Positions 24,892 through 34,617 of a stretch of DNA of 64,000 bases are shown here, in pieces. Within the stretch, counting starts at the first letter, position 1. Every line of letters starts with the position of its first letter. The notes beneath the pieces are model-generated. The model made no database searches. It was not told the origin of the DNA and was given only the letters and a program-made list of their open reading frames with translations. The translations under genes and the position numbers were made by a program. This stretch comes from Cognatilysobacter claricitrinus (lineage in GTDB: Bacteria > Pseudomonadota > Gammaproteobacteria > Xanthomonadales > Xanthomonadaceae): the NCBI RefSeq assembly GCF_045866565.1, contig NZ_BAAFZV010000002.1, positions 1,240,001 to 1,304,000 of the forward strand, read 5' to 3'.

Positions 24892-26955
24892 TTACTGGCC
24901 GATGTGCTGACGCAGCCAGTCGTTGACCGTCTCGTGCCACTTCACGCTGTTCTGCGGCTTGAGCACCCAGTGGTTCTCATCGGGGAAGTACAGGAACTTC
25001 GACTCGATGCCCTTGCGCTGCAGCGCCGTGAATGCCGCGATGCCCTGCTCGACCGGGATGCGGAAGTCCTGCTGGCTGTGCACGACCAGCATCGGCACGC
25101 GCCAGTTCTTCACGTAATTGACCGGGTTGAACTTCTCGTAGGCCTGCGGGTTTTCCCACGGCGTGCCGCCGTTCTCCCACTCGCTGAACCAGAGTTCCTC
25201 GGTGCTGTACCCCATCATGCGCGCGTCGAACACGCCGTCGTGGTCGACCAGGCACTTCCACGGCTGGTTCCAGTTACCGGCCATCCAATAGACCATGTAG
25301 CCGCCGTAGCTCGCACCGAGCGCGCAGGCCTTGTTGCCGTCGAGGAAGCCGTACTGCTTCTGCGCCGCGGCCCAGCCCTTCTGCAGGTCTTCCAGCGGGC
25401 GATCGCCCCAGTGCTGGCTGATCGCATCGGTGAATGCCTGGCCGTAGCCGGTCGAGCCGTGGAAGTCGATCATCACCACCGCGTAGCCCTGCCCCGCGTA
25501 CGTCTGCGGGTTCCAGCGATAGCTCCAGCCGTTGCCGAAGCTGCCCTGCGGGCCGCCGTGCACGAGGAATGCAACGGGATACGTCTTGCCTTCCTGGTAG
25601 TTCCACGGCTTCACGACGTAGCCGTGCACCGTGTCGTTGTTCCAGCCCTTGAAACTGAACTGCTCGTAGTCGCCGAAGCGCACGTCGCCGAGCATCTCAC
25701 CCGCGCTCTGCGACAGCGCGCGCACACCCTTGCCATTGAGGCCACCGGCGAAGAGCTGGTCACCCGACTTCAGCGAGTTGCGCGAGAACGCGAGCACGCC
25801 GTTCTCGACGTCGAACGCCGACACCGTGCCCTCGCCGACCAGCTTGGTAACGCCACCCGACGCGATGTCGACCGCCCACAGCGGGTGCTCGCCCATGTCT
25901 TCGGCGGTGGTGTAGATCGTCTTGCCGTCGCTCGACAGCGTGATGCCGTCGGCCGAGCGATCCCACTTCGGATCGATCTCGTGCGTGGCGCCGGTTGCGA
26001 GGTCCATCGCCATCAGCGCGAAACGGTCGGCCTCGAAACCCGGGCGCTTCATCGCGCGGTAGTACAGCGTCTTGCCGTCGGCACCGAAGGTGCCGCCGGT
26101 GTCCCACGCCTTGTTGTCGGCGGTGAGGTTGCGCGTTTCGCCGACGCCATCGGCCGATGCGAGGTAGAGGTCGAAGTTGGTCGACCACGGCTCCTGCGCA
26201 TCGGCATTGCGCGCGCTGAAGACCAGCGACTGGCCGTCCGGCGACCAGCCGAACTCGCTCGCATCACCGAACGGACGCGACGGCACGTCGCCGACGATGT
26301 TGCCGCTCACCAGCTTCGCGCTGTCGACCGTCTTGCCCGCGGCGGGCAGGTCGGCGACGAACAGGCGATTGAGCTTGCCCTCGTTCCACGCATCCCAGTG
26401 CCGGATGAACAGGCGGTCGAACTCGACGCCGGTGGTCTTCGGCGTATCGGTCTTCGGTGCGTGCTTGGCCGTGCATGCGAGGTCGGCGGCGCAGTCGGGG
26501 AAGGTCTCCATCGACACCGCCACGCGATCGCCCTTCGGCGACAGCGCGAACGCGTTGACGTCGAGGGCGAGCGCGGTGACCTGCACCGGCGTGCCGCCGC
26601 CGACCGGCACGTAATAGAGCTGCGACGAGCCGCCCTTCGAACTCAGGAAGTAGACGCGCTTGCCGTCGGCTGAGACATCCGGCGAGTTCACGTTCCAGCC
26701 TTCCGGCGTCAGGCGATGGCGCGACTTCGCGGCGCCGTCCGTGCCCTGCGACCACAGCGCGGTCGACGACTTATTAGCGTCGAAGTCGACGACGCGGCGC
26801 GCGTAGACCAGCGTCTTGCCGTCGGGGGTGAGCGCGGGCGACGAGAAGCGATCGAGCGTGGCGAGTTCCTTCGGCTGCAGGCCGTGCGGCGCGGCGCTCG
26901 CGGCAAGGGGCAGCGCGGCGGCGACCAACAGGGGCAGCAAGGCGGGACGGGGCAT
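24892..26955 (-). CDS. Secreted S9 family dipeptidyl aminopeptidase/acylaminoacyl peptidase
   Basis: The 687-residue protein has a signal peptide (MPRPALLPLLVAAALPLAASA), an N-terminal beta-propeller made of WD40-like PD40 units (ALTPDGKTLVYARR, DVSADGKRVYFLSS) and an alpha/beta-hydrolase domain (about 430-687). The triad is visible: Ser in GASYGGYMVYW, Asp in HSQQDFRIP and His in DENHWVL. It is likely a periplasmic peptidase that trims short peptides (DPP5-like). It diverges from the POT peptide transporter across 268 bp, a pairing that suggests a shared role in peptide use. Confidence 0.9.
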   Translation of the reverse strand: MPRPALLPLLVAAALPLAASAAPHGLQPKELATLDRFSSPALTPDGKTLVYARRVVDFDANKSSTALWSQGTDGAAKSRHRLTPEGWNVNSPDVSADGKRVYFLSSKGGSSQLYYVPVGGGTPVQVTALALDVNAFALSPKGDRVAVSMETFPDCAADLACTAKHAPKTDTPKTTGVEFDRLFIRHWDAWNEGKLNRLFVADLPAAGKTVDSAKLVSGNIVGDVPSRPFGDASEFGWSPDGQSLVFSARNADAQEPWSTNFDLYLASADGVGETRNLTADNKAWDTGGTFGADGKTLYYRAMKRPGFEADRFALMAMDLATGATHEIDPKWDRSADGITLSSDGKTIYTTAEDMGEHPLWAVDIASGGVTKLVGEGTVSAFDVENGVLAFSRNSLKSGDQLFAGGLNGKGVRALSQSAGEMLGDVRFGDYEQFSFKGWNNDTVHGYVVKPWNYQEGKTYPVAFLVHGGPQGSFGNGWSYRWNPQTYAGQGYAVVMIDFHGSTGYGQAFTDAISQHWGDRPLEDLQKGWAAAQKQYGFLDGNKACALGASYGGYMVYWMAGNWNQPWKCLVDHDGVFDARMMGYSTEELWFSEWENGGTPWENPQAYEKFNPVNYVKNWRVPMLVVHSQQDFRIPVEQGIAAFTALQRKGIESKFLYFPDENHWVLKPQNSVKWHETVNDWLRQHIGQ

Positions 26956-27223
26956 CGGAACTCCACGATCGGGGCAAGGGCGCCGATGGTAGGGGCACGG
27001 CCGGTGGTGGCAAAGCGAACGCGAGGCGCGGCTGCACCGTTCGGTCGCGTATCGGTGAGCGATGTCCGCGCGACCGTGCGGGCGGGCGCGGTGCGGCGTT
27101 CCGTCTTCGTGCAGTGCAGCACGCAGCTGCGGCGCGGGCGGTCACTGAACGACGCGGTCGCCCCGCCGGCGTGCGCGCAGCCCGTAGCTATACTCGGGCA
27201 CCTTTTGCACGCCGGAGTGGTGC
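26956..27223. promoter_or_regulatory. Divergent promoter region, S9 peptidase and POT transporter
   Basis: This 268-bp intergenic stretch must hold both promoters. A TATACT (27189-27194) could serve as the -10 box for the transporter, but no good -35 box is visible at 16-18 bp. Nothing else was recognised here. Confidence 0.4.
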
Positions 27224-29047
27224 GTGACGCAAGCCTCGAATGCCGCCGCGATCGTCGCGGATCCCCGTCGCGACCTGTTCGGCCATCCAAAGGGCGTCTA
27301 CGTCTGCTTCTTCACCGAAATGTGGGAGCGCTTCTCGTTCTACGGAATGAAGGCGCTGCTCCTGCTGTTCCTGCTCAAGCACCACCTGTTCAAGGACGCC
27401 GCCGGCTACGACGTGCTGGGCGCGTACGGCGGCCTCGTCTACTGCATTCCGGTGTTCGGCGGCATGCTTGCCGACCGCTACCTCGGCACGCGCAAGGCGG
27501 TGATCTTCGGCGGCATCCTGCTGGTGCTCGGCCACATGGGCATGACCATCGAAGGCCACGACGCGCATGTGCTGTCCGGCGAAGTGGTGCGCGACGAATC
27601 GGCACTGCGCGCGTTCTACCTCTCGCTCGCGTTGATCATCATGGGTGTCGGCTTCCTCAAGCCCAACATCTCGACCATCGTCGGCCGCCTGTACGCGGAA
27701 GACGACCCGCGTCGCGATTCGGGCTTCTCGCTGTTCTATGCGGGCATTAACCTCGGTGCGCTGTTCGCGTCGATCGTCTGCGGCTACCTCGGGCAGACGC
27801 TGGGCTGGAAGTACGGCTTCGGTGCCGCCGGCATCGGCATGGCGCTGGGCCTCGGGCAGTTCCTTTGGGGCCAGAAATACCTCGAAGGCCACGCCGAACC
27901 GCCACAGCCGTCGCTGCTGCGCGAACGCGTGTTCGGGCTGCCGCGCGAGCTTGCGATCTATCTTGGCGCGATTCTGGGGCTCGTTCCGGTGGCGGGTCTG
28001 ATGTACGCGGTCGCCAATGGCGTGTTCCGCCTGCCCGGCGGCATTTCGCTGGCGCTCGGCCTGATGATCCTGGTGATGGTCGGCGTGCTGGCGTGGTTCT
28101 TCTGGTTCACCGCGACGCGCTGTACGCCCGTTCAGCGCCAGCAGATGTACGCGCTCATCCTGCTGATCGCGATGTGCCTTGTGTTCTTCACCCTGTACGA
28201 GCAGACATACGGGTCGTGGGTCACGTTCACCGACCGCATGCTCACCAAGGACATCGTGCCCTCGCTGGTACAGCAGCTGCCAGACGTGCAAGCCGCCGGG
28301 GCGCCCGCGGTGACGTTCGCGCAGTTCATGCATTCCGCGCCGTGGTCGATCGTGTCGCTGCTGCTGGCGCCGCTGGCGTTCGTCGCGTCGGCGTCGCTGT
28401 CGGACCGCAACCCGCAGTCATCCGCGCCGAAGATGCTGTTCGGCCTCGCGGTCGTCGCGATGCTGGTGTTCCTGGTTCGTGATGCGTTGGTGCTGCCGCA
28501 GACCGCCGGCTCGCTGACCTACCTCGGTGCGATGTTCATCGTGCTGCTCGCACCGACGTTCGGCGCGATCTGGGCGTATCTGGGGCGCCGTGGGCTCGAC
28601 CCGTCCAAGCCCACCAAGTCCGCGCTCGGCCTGCTGTTCGGCGGCCTGAGCTTCATCCCGCTCGCATGGGCTGCGCAGCACGCCGGCGCAACCGGCGCGA
28701 TGGCCAGCGTGTGGTGGCTGGTGATCGCCTACTTCGTGCTCGAAGTCGGCGAGATGTGCCTTGCACCGGTTGGCCTGTCCGCGGTCACGCAGCTGTCGGT
28801 GCGCAGCGTTGTCAGCCTGATGATGGGCACGTGGTTCCTCGCGACCGCGTTCTCCGAAACGCTCGCCGCGCTGTTCGGCAAGCTGGCGTCGCTCGACATC
28901 CCGGAAGGGGCAACCATCAACATGGCCGAAGCCGGCGCGAAGTACGCGCACCTGTTCTGGTTGATGATGTGGATCGGCGTGGGCTGCGCCGTCGTCGCAT
29001 TCGCCATGTCGCCGCTGCTGCGGAAGTGGATGCACGGCGTGCGGTGA
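27224..29047 (+). CDS. POT-family proton-dependent oligopeptide transporter
   Basis: The 607-residue protein has 12-14 membrane helices and the POT signature FFTEMWERFSFYG (E32, E35, R36, proton coupling), plus GGMLADRYLGTRKAV and FYAGINLGALFAS. It should import di- and tripeptides with protons. The start is GTG 27224. It sits among three secreted S9 peptidase genes, which fits uptake of their products. The family also includes nitrate and other substrates in plants, but the bacterial members transport peptides. Confidence 0.94.
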   Translation: MTQASNAAAIVADPRRDLFGHPKGVYVCFFTEMWERFSFYGMKALLLLFLLKHHLFKDAAGYDVLGAYGGLVYCIPVFGGMLADRYLGTRKAVIFGGILLVLGHMGMTIEGHDAHVLSGEVVRDESALRAFYLSLALIIMGVGFLKPNISTIVGRLYAEDDPRRDSGFSLFYAGINLGALFASIVCGYLGQTLGWKYGFGAAGIGMALGLGQFLWGQKYLEGHAEPPQPSLLRERVFGLPRELAIYLGAILGLVPVAGLMYAVANGVFRLPGGISLALGLMILVMVGVLAWFFWFTATRCTPVQRQQMYALILLIAMCLVFFTLYEQTYGSWVTFTDRMLTKDIVPSLVQQLPDVQAAGAPAVTFAQFMHSAPWSIVSLLLAPLAFVASASLSDRNPQSSAPKMLFGLAVVAMLVFLVRDALVLPQTAGSLTYLGAMFIVLLAPTFGAIWAYLGRRGLDPSKPTKSALGLLFGGLSFIPLAWAAQHAGATGAMASVWWLVIAYFVLEVGEMCLAPVGLSAVTQLSVRSVVSLMMGTWFLATAFSETLAALFGKLASLDIPEGATINMAEAGAKYAHLFWLMMWIGVGCAVVAFAMSPLLRKWMHGVR

Positions 29048-29075
29048 TGCATCGTCGATGCGGATGCAAAACGAG

Positions 29076-29097
29076 AAGGGCGCCCAAGGGCGCCCTT
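29076..29097. terminator. Bidirectional terminator between convergent genes
   Basis: The hairpin AAGGGCG-CCCAAGGG-CGCCCTT lies between the POT transporter stop (29047) and the S9 peptidase stop (29138). Read on the minus strand it is followed by CTCGTTTTG, so it can serve both genes. Confidence 0.75.
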
Positions 29098-29137
29098 CCT
29101 GTTACTGCAGCTCCGACTGCGCTTCCCATTGCGATCA

Positions 29138-31120
29138 TTACTTCGCGTTGGAAGCGCTACCCGCCGACGTCGTCGCCACTTCGCCACCGATGTTCTTGGC
29201 AAGGAACGCCAGCAGCTTCGTATAGAACTCGCGACGATGTTCTTCGGTGTAGAAGCCGTGCCCCTCGGTCGACACATACAACGTTTCGACCGGAACGCCG
29301 GCGCTGATCAGCGAACGTTCCATCATCTTGGTGTGGGCGATGGGTGCCGTCTCATCCTCACCGCCGGCTGCAAGGAAGACCGGCACCTTGATTCGGTCAC
29401 CCAAGCGTGAGGGCGACACGGCGGCGATGTCCTCGCGCGGCCCGACCCAGTCTGCGAGGAAATTCTTGGTGTATGCACTCTTGTGGCCTTCGCCATCGGT
29501 GTACAGCGCCGGCAGGTCGTACACACCGACGTAGCCGGCCGCGCAGCGGTAGAGGTCGGGCTCCTTCGCCGCGCCCATCAGCGCCGCGTAGCCCCCGTAG
29601 CTCGCGCCGTAGATGCAGATGCGCTTGGCGTCGGCGTGTCCCTGGGCGATCGCCCACCGCGTCGCGTCGGTCAGATCGTCCTGCATCGACTTGCCCCACT
29701 GTTTGCGGCCTGCTTCCTGGAAGTCGCGGCCATAACCTGACGACCCGCGGTAGTTGACCTGGAATACGGCGTACCCGGCAGCCGCGAGCATCTGGACATC
29801 CTTGTCGAACGTCCCGTCGTCCTGCACACCGAACGGTCCGCCGTGCGGGTAGACCACCATCGGCAAACGCCTGCCTTCACTCCCCTTCGGTCGCGTCAGA
29901 AAGCCGTGCACCTGCAGACCGTCGCGGGCTGCGAACACGACCGGCAGCGTCGGATTCATGCGATCGGGATCGAACCAGTCCCCGTTGCTGAGCAGGTAAT
30001 CGGCTTTGTTCCGGATGGTGTCGAAGAGATAGTAGTCGCCCGGGTTCTGGTCACTGCTGACGTAGACGAGCGCGGTGGCACCGTCTTTGGTCTCGGAGGT
30101 GACGAAAACGTCCTGGCCCGCGAATGCCTGCTCCAGACCGCGCTGCAACTTGTAGGCACGGCTGCCCGTATCGAAGAACTTCGACGTCAGGCGACCATTG
30201 CGGTAATACGCGCCGACCGGCACCGATGATCCGACCTCGACGATGACGTTTACCGGGTCGACGGAGTCGTCGGACAACAATTCGGTTACTCGGTCCGTCG
30301 CCGGGTTCCAGCTGACGATGCGGTTCGGGCCGTGCGCCGACTCCACCTCGAGATAGGCGATCTTGTTGTCCGCCGAGAAGCCGACGGGCCAACGATCCAG
30401 GCCTGTCTTGCCCTCATCGTTGACCAGGCGCCATTCGCTGTCATCGCCTTCACGGTAGTACAGCTTCCCCTCGCGATCGTACTCGGCGCCGTGCGCGAAG
30501 CGCACCACGCCGGCATTGTCCGTCGCGAATGACGACGAGCGCACTGGCGCGTTGGCCACGCGTATGCGCCGGCCCGAGTAGACATCCATCTCCTCGACGC
30601 GAGGAAACTCGGAGTCGAACGTGGAGACCTGGATCAGTACGTTCCTGTCGTCGTCCGGGAGATCGTCCAGAAGGTACGCGGCGACGTTCTGCGCCTGGTT
30701 GTGCGAGCCATTGCCGGCAAAGGCGCCGTTGGCAACTCCGTATCCAACCAGGACCTGCGCGGTCGCGCCTTCCTTTGCGCTGATCGCGTAAAGCTCGCCC
30801 GTTCCGGACGGCCGGTCCAGCGCGCCGAACTTTTCGCCGGCAGAGAAGATGACGCGTTCGGGATTCACCCAGTGGAACGCGCCTATGACGGTGTTCTCGC
30901 CCTTTCCGAATCGGCTCACCACCTTGTTGTCGGAGCGCCGAATGATGACGAGGATGGTCTGCTTCTCCAACGGCACGGTCGCCGCGAAGTAGTCGCCGTT
31001 CGGCGATATCTCGATGCTTTGGAACTTGTCCTTGCGGATGAACGGTTCGACGTCCACAGCGCCCGCTCTCGGCGCGGCAACGACGAGCGCTGCAAGCAGC
31101 ACGGCCTTGAGATGCTTCAT
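29138..31120 (-). CDS. Secreted S9 peptidase, tandem copy 1
   Basis: The 660-residue protein has a signal peptide (MKHLKAVLLAALVVAAPRAGA), an N-terminal propeller and a C-terminal alpha/beta hydrolase. Triad: Ser in GASYGGYAAL, Asp in GGEDETAPI, His in EGHGFY. It is a close paralogue of the gene at 31620-33611: long identical stretches include RRSDNK, DRWPVGFSADNK, QDVLVTS-like segments and AGGEDE. It is probably a periplasmic acylaminoacyl peptidase or dipeptidyl peptidase. The two genes and part of their leaders look like a tandem duplication. Confidence 0.9.
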   Translation of the reverse strand: MKHLKAVLLAALVVAAPRAGAVDVEPFIRKDKFQSIEISPNGDYFAATVPLEKQTILVIIRRSDNKVVSRFGKGENTVIGAFHWVNPERVIFSAGEKFGALDRPSGTGELYAISAKEGATAQVLVGYGVANGAFAGNGSHNQAQNVAAYLLDDLPDDDRNVLIQVSTFDSEFPRVEEMDVYSGRRIRVANAPVRSSSFATDNAGVVRFAHGAEYDREGKLYYREGDDSEWRLVNDEGKTGLDRWPVGFSADNKIAYLEVESAHGPNRIVSWNPATDRVTELLSDDSVDPVNVIVEVGSSVPVGAYYRNGRLTSKFFDTGSRAYKLQRGLEQAFAGQDVFVTSETKDGATALVYVSSDQNPGDYYLFDTIRNKADYLLSNGDWFDPDRMNPTLPVVFAARDGLQVHGFLTRPKGSEGRRLPMVVYPHGGPFGVQDDGTFDKDVQMLAAAGYAVFQVNYRGSSGYGRDFQEAGRKQWGKSMQDDLTDATRWAIAQGHADAKRICIYGASYGGYAALMGAAKEPDLYRCAAGYVGVYDLPALYTDGEGHKSAYTKNFLADWVGPREDIAAVSPSRLGDRIKVPVFLAAGGEDETAPIAHTKMMERSLISAGVPVETLYVSTEGHGFYTEEHRREFYTKLLAFLAKNIGGEVATTSAGSASNAK

Positions 31121-31562
31121 TGTTTTCCCCCTTGATTCGACGTCACCAGGACGCGAGTCCCGTCGCCCGCTTCCCGAGCGGGCGCAGCGCTATGTTCGCC
31201 AGTGCGGCGCCCACACTATCGCATGCGCGATGCGATCGCCTTCGCGCACGGGCTTCGCGATTCCCTGATGGCGACCATCGCCGCTGGCCGTCAATCCCGC
31301 GATCACGGAACGTGTTTTGGCAGACATCCGCGCCGATGGCTGCTGATCGGGGTTCGTGACCGGTATCCGATGTCGACCACGCAAAATGATCCAAGCGCTT
31401 GGGGCAAAACGTTTGACCCTGAGTTCGCGTGACCGATTGCGCCGAGCTGCCGATCACCCCCAATACGAAACGCAAATCTCGCTCGGCTGGGCCAGCGAAC
31501 GGACGCGACGGAACCAGAATTCATCGCGTGCCGAATCCTGCATTCGTGCCTTGTGCCGGCTC
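31121..31562. other. Intergenic region between the two S9 paralogues
   Basis: About 440 bp with no supported gene. The part next to 31120 resembles the leader of the second copy over roughly 70-80 bp, including a GCCCGCT-N5-AGCGGGC hairpin (31165-31183) whose counterpart upstream of copy 2 is CCGCT-N5-AGCGG. The rest shows no recognised element. Confidence 0.5.
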
Positions 31563-31568
31563 AAAAAA

Positions 31569-31590
31569 ATGGGCGCCCGAAGGCGCCCAT
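31569..31590 (-). terminator. Strong terminator after S9 peptidase copy 2
   Basis: A perfect 9-bp stem (ATGGGCGCC / GGCGCCCAT) with a TTCG tetraloop on the minus strand is followed by an unbroken run of T. It lies 30 nt past the stop of copy 2 and separates it from copy 1. Confidence 0.92.
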
Positions 31591-31619
31591 CGTGTTCCTA
31601 CTCGTCGACTCGCCCGCGC

Positions 31620-33611
31620 TTATTTCGCGGTTGCGCTGCTTCCGGTCGACGTGGTCGCCACCTCACCACCGATGTTCTTGGCGAGGAACGCCAGCAGCTT
31701 CGTATAGAACTCGCGCTGGTGCTCGAGCTTGTAGAAGCCGTGACCTTCGGTGTCGTAGTACAGCGTCTCCACGGGCACGCCCGCCTGGCGCAGCGCCTGC
31801 TCCATCATCTTGCTGTGCTGGATTGGCGCGCGCTCGTCTTCTCCGCCGGCAGCGAGGAAGACCGGGACCTTGATGCGGTTCGCCATGCGCGTCGGCGATA
31901 CCGCGGCGACGGCGTTCCGGTCACCGACCCAGTCCGCCAAATAGTTCTTGCCATTGGCGCGCTCGTGGATATCGCCGTCGGTGTACATCGTCGGCAGGTC
32001 GTAGACGCCGGCGTAGCCGACCGCGCACTTGTACAGCGTCGGCTCCTTGGCGACGCCCATCAGCGACGCGTAGCCGCCGTAGCTGCCGCCGAACAGGCAG
32101 ACGCGCGCACCGTCCGCATGCCCCTGCGCGATGGCCCAGCGGGTCGCGTCGGTGAGGTCGTCCTGCATCGTCCCGCCCCACTGCTTGCGGCCGGCCTCAT
32201 GGAACGCCCTGCCGAACCCGCCGGAGCCGCGATAGTTGACCTGCAGCACCGCGTAGCCCGCGCTGGCCAGCAACTGCACCTGATGGTCGAAACCCCAGGT
32301 GTCCTGGATACCGAACGGGCCGCCATGCGGCAGCACGACCATCGGCAGGCGCTTGCCTTCGGCGCCGTTCGGCGTCGTCAGCAGGCCATGGATCGGCAGG
32401 CCGTCACGAGCGTTGAACGCGATCATCTTCGTCGGATTCATATGATCCGGGTCGAACCAGTCGCCGTTGCTCAGCAGGTAATTCGCCTTCTGCGTACGGG
32501 TGTCGAAAAGATAGTAGTCACCCGGATTACGGTCGCTGCCCACGAGCACGAGCGCGATGCTGCCGTCGTCCGTCTGCGACGTCACGAGCACGTCCTGGCC
32601 TTGGAACGCGGCTTCGAGATTCGCCTGCAGGGTCGCGCGACGGCTCGCCTTGTCGAAGAAGCGGGAAACCGCCGGGCCTTTGTCGAACATCGCGCCCACG
32701 GGGATGTCGGTGCCCACCTCATGAAGGATGCCTGCCGGGTCGACCGTGTCGTCCGCGAGCAGATCGTGCGATTCGCCGCTCGCAGCATCCCACTCGATGA
32801 TGTGGTTCGGACCGCTTGCCTGCTCCGTTTCGAGGTAGGCCTTCTTGTTGTCCGCCGAGAAGCCTACCGGCCAACGATCGAGCCCGGTCTTGGCCTCGTC
32901 GTTGATCAGGCGCCAATCGCTGCCATCACCATCGCGGTAATAAAGCTTGTGCGAGTTGTCGAACTCCTCGCCGCGCGCGAAGCGGACGACGCCTGCATTG
33001 TCGGTGAGGAACTCCGCGTTGCGGACCGGCGACGTAGCGACGCGAAGCCGATGCCCGGAGTAAACGTCCATGCGTTCGACGTGCGGGAAGTCCGCGCCGA
33101 ACGTGCCCACCTCGATGAGCACGGTCTTGTCGTCGCCGCGGAGGTCGTCGATGAGCTCCGCCCAGACCGATTCGACCTTCTTCGTCTGGATGTGGGAACC
33201 CGCGCCCGAACCGATGTTGGTCGCAACGCGCTGGCCGACCATCAGCTCACCGGTGCTGCCTTCCTTCGCGTCGAGGGCGTAGAGCTCGCCCGTACTCGCG
33301 GGTTGGTCGAGCGCACCGAATTTCTCGCCCATGGAGAACAACACGCGTTCCGGGTTCACCCAGTGGACGCTCTGGACGACGGTGTTTTCGCCCATGCCGA
33401 ACTTGCTGAGCACCTTGTTGTCCGACCGGCGAATGATCGCCAGGATCGTCTGCTTCTCGAGCGGCACCGTCGCGGCGAAGTATTCGCCCTTGGGCGAAAT
33501 CTTGATCTGCTCGAACTTGTCCTTGCGGATGAACGATTCAACATCGACTGCGCCCGCCCTGGGCACCGCAACGACCAGAGCCGCGAGCATCGCGGCCTTG
33601 AGATATTTCAT
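31620..33611 (-). CDS. Secreted S9 peptidase, tandem copy 2
   Basis: The 663-residue protein has a signal peptide (MKYLKAAMLAALVVAVPRAGA), a propeller and an S9 hydrolase domain. Triad: Ser in GGSYGGYASL, Asp in GGEDERAPI, His in EGHGFY. It is a paralogue of the downstream copy, with the same blocks in the same order. The frame is open upstream of ATG 33611 to 33929, but those codons run into rfbD and have no family match. Its own terminator indicates separate transcription from copy 1. Confidence 0.9.
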   Translation of the reverse strand: MKYLKAAMLAALVVAVPRAGAVDVESFIRKDKFEQIKISPKGEYFAATVPLEKQTILAIIRRSDNKVLSKFGMGENTVVQSVHWVNPERVLFSMGEKFGALDQPASTGELYALDAKEGSTGELMVGQRVATNIGSGAGSHIQTKKVESVWAELIDDLRGDDKTVLIEVGTFGADFPHVERMDVYSGHRLRVATSPVRNAEFLTDNAGVVRFARGEEFDNSHKLYYRDGDGSDWRLINDEAKTGLDRWPVGFSADNKKAYLETEQASGPNHIIEWDAASGESHDLLADDTVDPAGILHEVGTDIPVGAMFDKGPAVSRFFDKASRRATLQANLEAAFQGQDVLVTSQTDDGSIALVLVGSDRNPGDYYLFDTRTQKANYLLSNGDWFDPDHMNPTKMIAFNARDGLPIHGLLTTPNGAEGKRLPMVVLPHGGPFGIQDTWGFDHQVQLLASAGYAVLQVNYRGSGGFGRAFHEAGRKQWGGTMQDDLTDATRWAIAQGHADGARVCLFGGSYGGYASLMGVAKEPTLYKCAVGYAGVYDLPTMYTDGDIHERANGKNYLADWVGDRNAVAAVSPTRMANRIKVPVFLAAGGEDERAPIQHSKMMEQALRQAGVPVETLYYDTEGHGFYKLEHQREFYTKLLAFLAKNIGGEVATTSTGSSATAK

Positions 33612-33708
33612 TGTCTTCCCCTTTGATTCGGTGTCGGCACGACACGAGTCCCTTCGCCCGCTTCCCCAGCGGTCGCAACGCCCAGCCACCGGCGCCGCGG
33701 CGCCTAGC

Positions 33709-34617
33709 CTATCGCATCCCCGCCGCGGGATCTCTGAGCCGCGACAACTCGGCCACCAATCCATTCCGCCAATCGGGCGGGTCGATACCGAACGAACGCA
33801 GGCGGGCGGTGTCCAGAACGGAGTACGCGGGTCGTTGCGCCGGTGTCGGGTAGCCGCTTGTTGGAATTGGCACAACGCGCGGTGCACGGTCGAGAAGGCC
33901 GAGTCGCAACGACTCGTCGAAGATCGCATTCGCGAAGCCGCACCAAGTCGTCTGCCCGGCGGCGACGACGTTCACGATTCCAGACGCACGGGCGCCGTGC
34001 TGCACCAGCGCCGCGGTCGTTTCGGCGATCCATCGCGCCGGCGTCGGACAGCCGCGCTGATCGTCAACGATGCGTAGCTCCTCTCGATCGGCAGCGAGGC
34101 GCAGCATCGTGAGCAGGAAGTTCTGACCGTGCGTCGCGTAGACCCACGCTGTTCGAAGGATCAGGTGGTCCACGCCGGACGCAAGCACCGCTTCTTCGCC
34201 AGCGAGCTTGCTCATGCCGTACACGCCGAGCGGCCTGGTCGGCGCGCTCTCCGTATATGGAGCACGCGACGATCCGTCGAACACATAATCCGTAGAGAAA
34301 TGGACAAAGCGCGCGCCGGACGCGCGACACGCCTCCGCCATCGCGCCTACCGCCTCGGCGTTGACGCGAAACGCGAGCTCCGGCTCCGACTCCGCGCGAT
34401 CGACCGCGGTGTACGCGCTCGCGTTGATGACGATGTCGGCGCCGACCGAATCGATCGTGTGCCGAACGTCGGGCAGATTGGACACATCGAGTGGAAGGCA
34501 CGTCACCGTGCCGTCGAACGCCCCCGAGCGGGTCGTCAGGACGAAATCGTCGCCCGCAAGCGCGGTAGCAAGTTCGCGCCCGACCTGTCCCGTCGCGCCA
34601 ATGATCAGCAGCTTCAT
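33709..34617 (-). CDS. rfbD: dTDP-4-dehydrorhamnose reductase
   Basis: RfbD makes dTDP-L-rhamnose in the last step of the pathway. The 302-residue protein is an SDR with IIGATGQVGRELA, INASAYTAVDRAESE, the YVFDGSSRAPYTE stretch and the catalytic Y-x3-K in YGMSKLAGE. It overlaps rfbC by 4 nt and closes the rfbBACD operon. Confidence 0.94.
   Translation of the reverse strand: MKLLIIGATGQVGRELATALAGDDFVLTTRSGAFDGTVTCLPLDVSNLPDVRHTIDSVGADIVINASAYTAVDRAESEPELAFRVNAEAVGAMAEACRASGARFVHFSTDYVFDGSSRAPYTESAPTRPLGVYGMSKLAGEEAVLASGVDHLILRTAWVYATHGQNFLLTMLRLAADREELRIVDDQRGCPTPARWIAETTAALVQHGARASGIVNVVAAGQTTWCGFANAIFDESLRLGLLDRAPRVVPIPTSGYPTPAQRPAYSVLDTARLRSFGIDPPDWRNGLVAELSRLRDPAAGMR

Noticed and set aside
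24904..26673. 589-codon plus-strand frame opposite an S9 peptidase
   Set aside because: Shadow of the peptidase; no recognisable domain.
31356..33626. 756-codon plus-strand frame opposite S9 peptidase copy 2
   Set aside because: Antisense to a clear peptidase gene with signal peptide and triad; no start signal or family motif.
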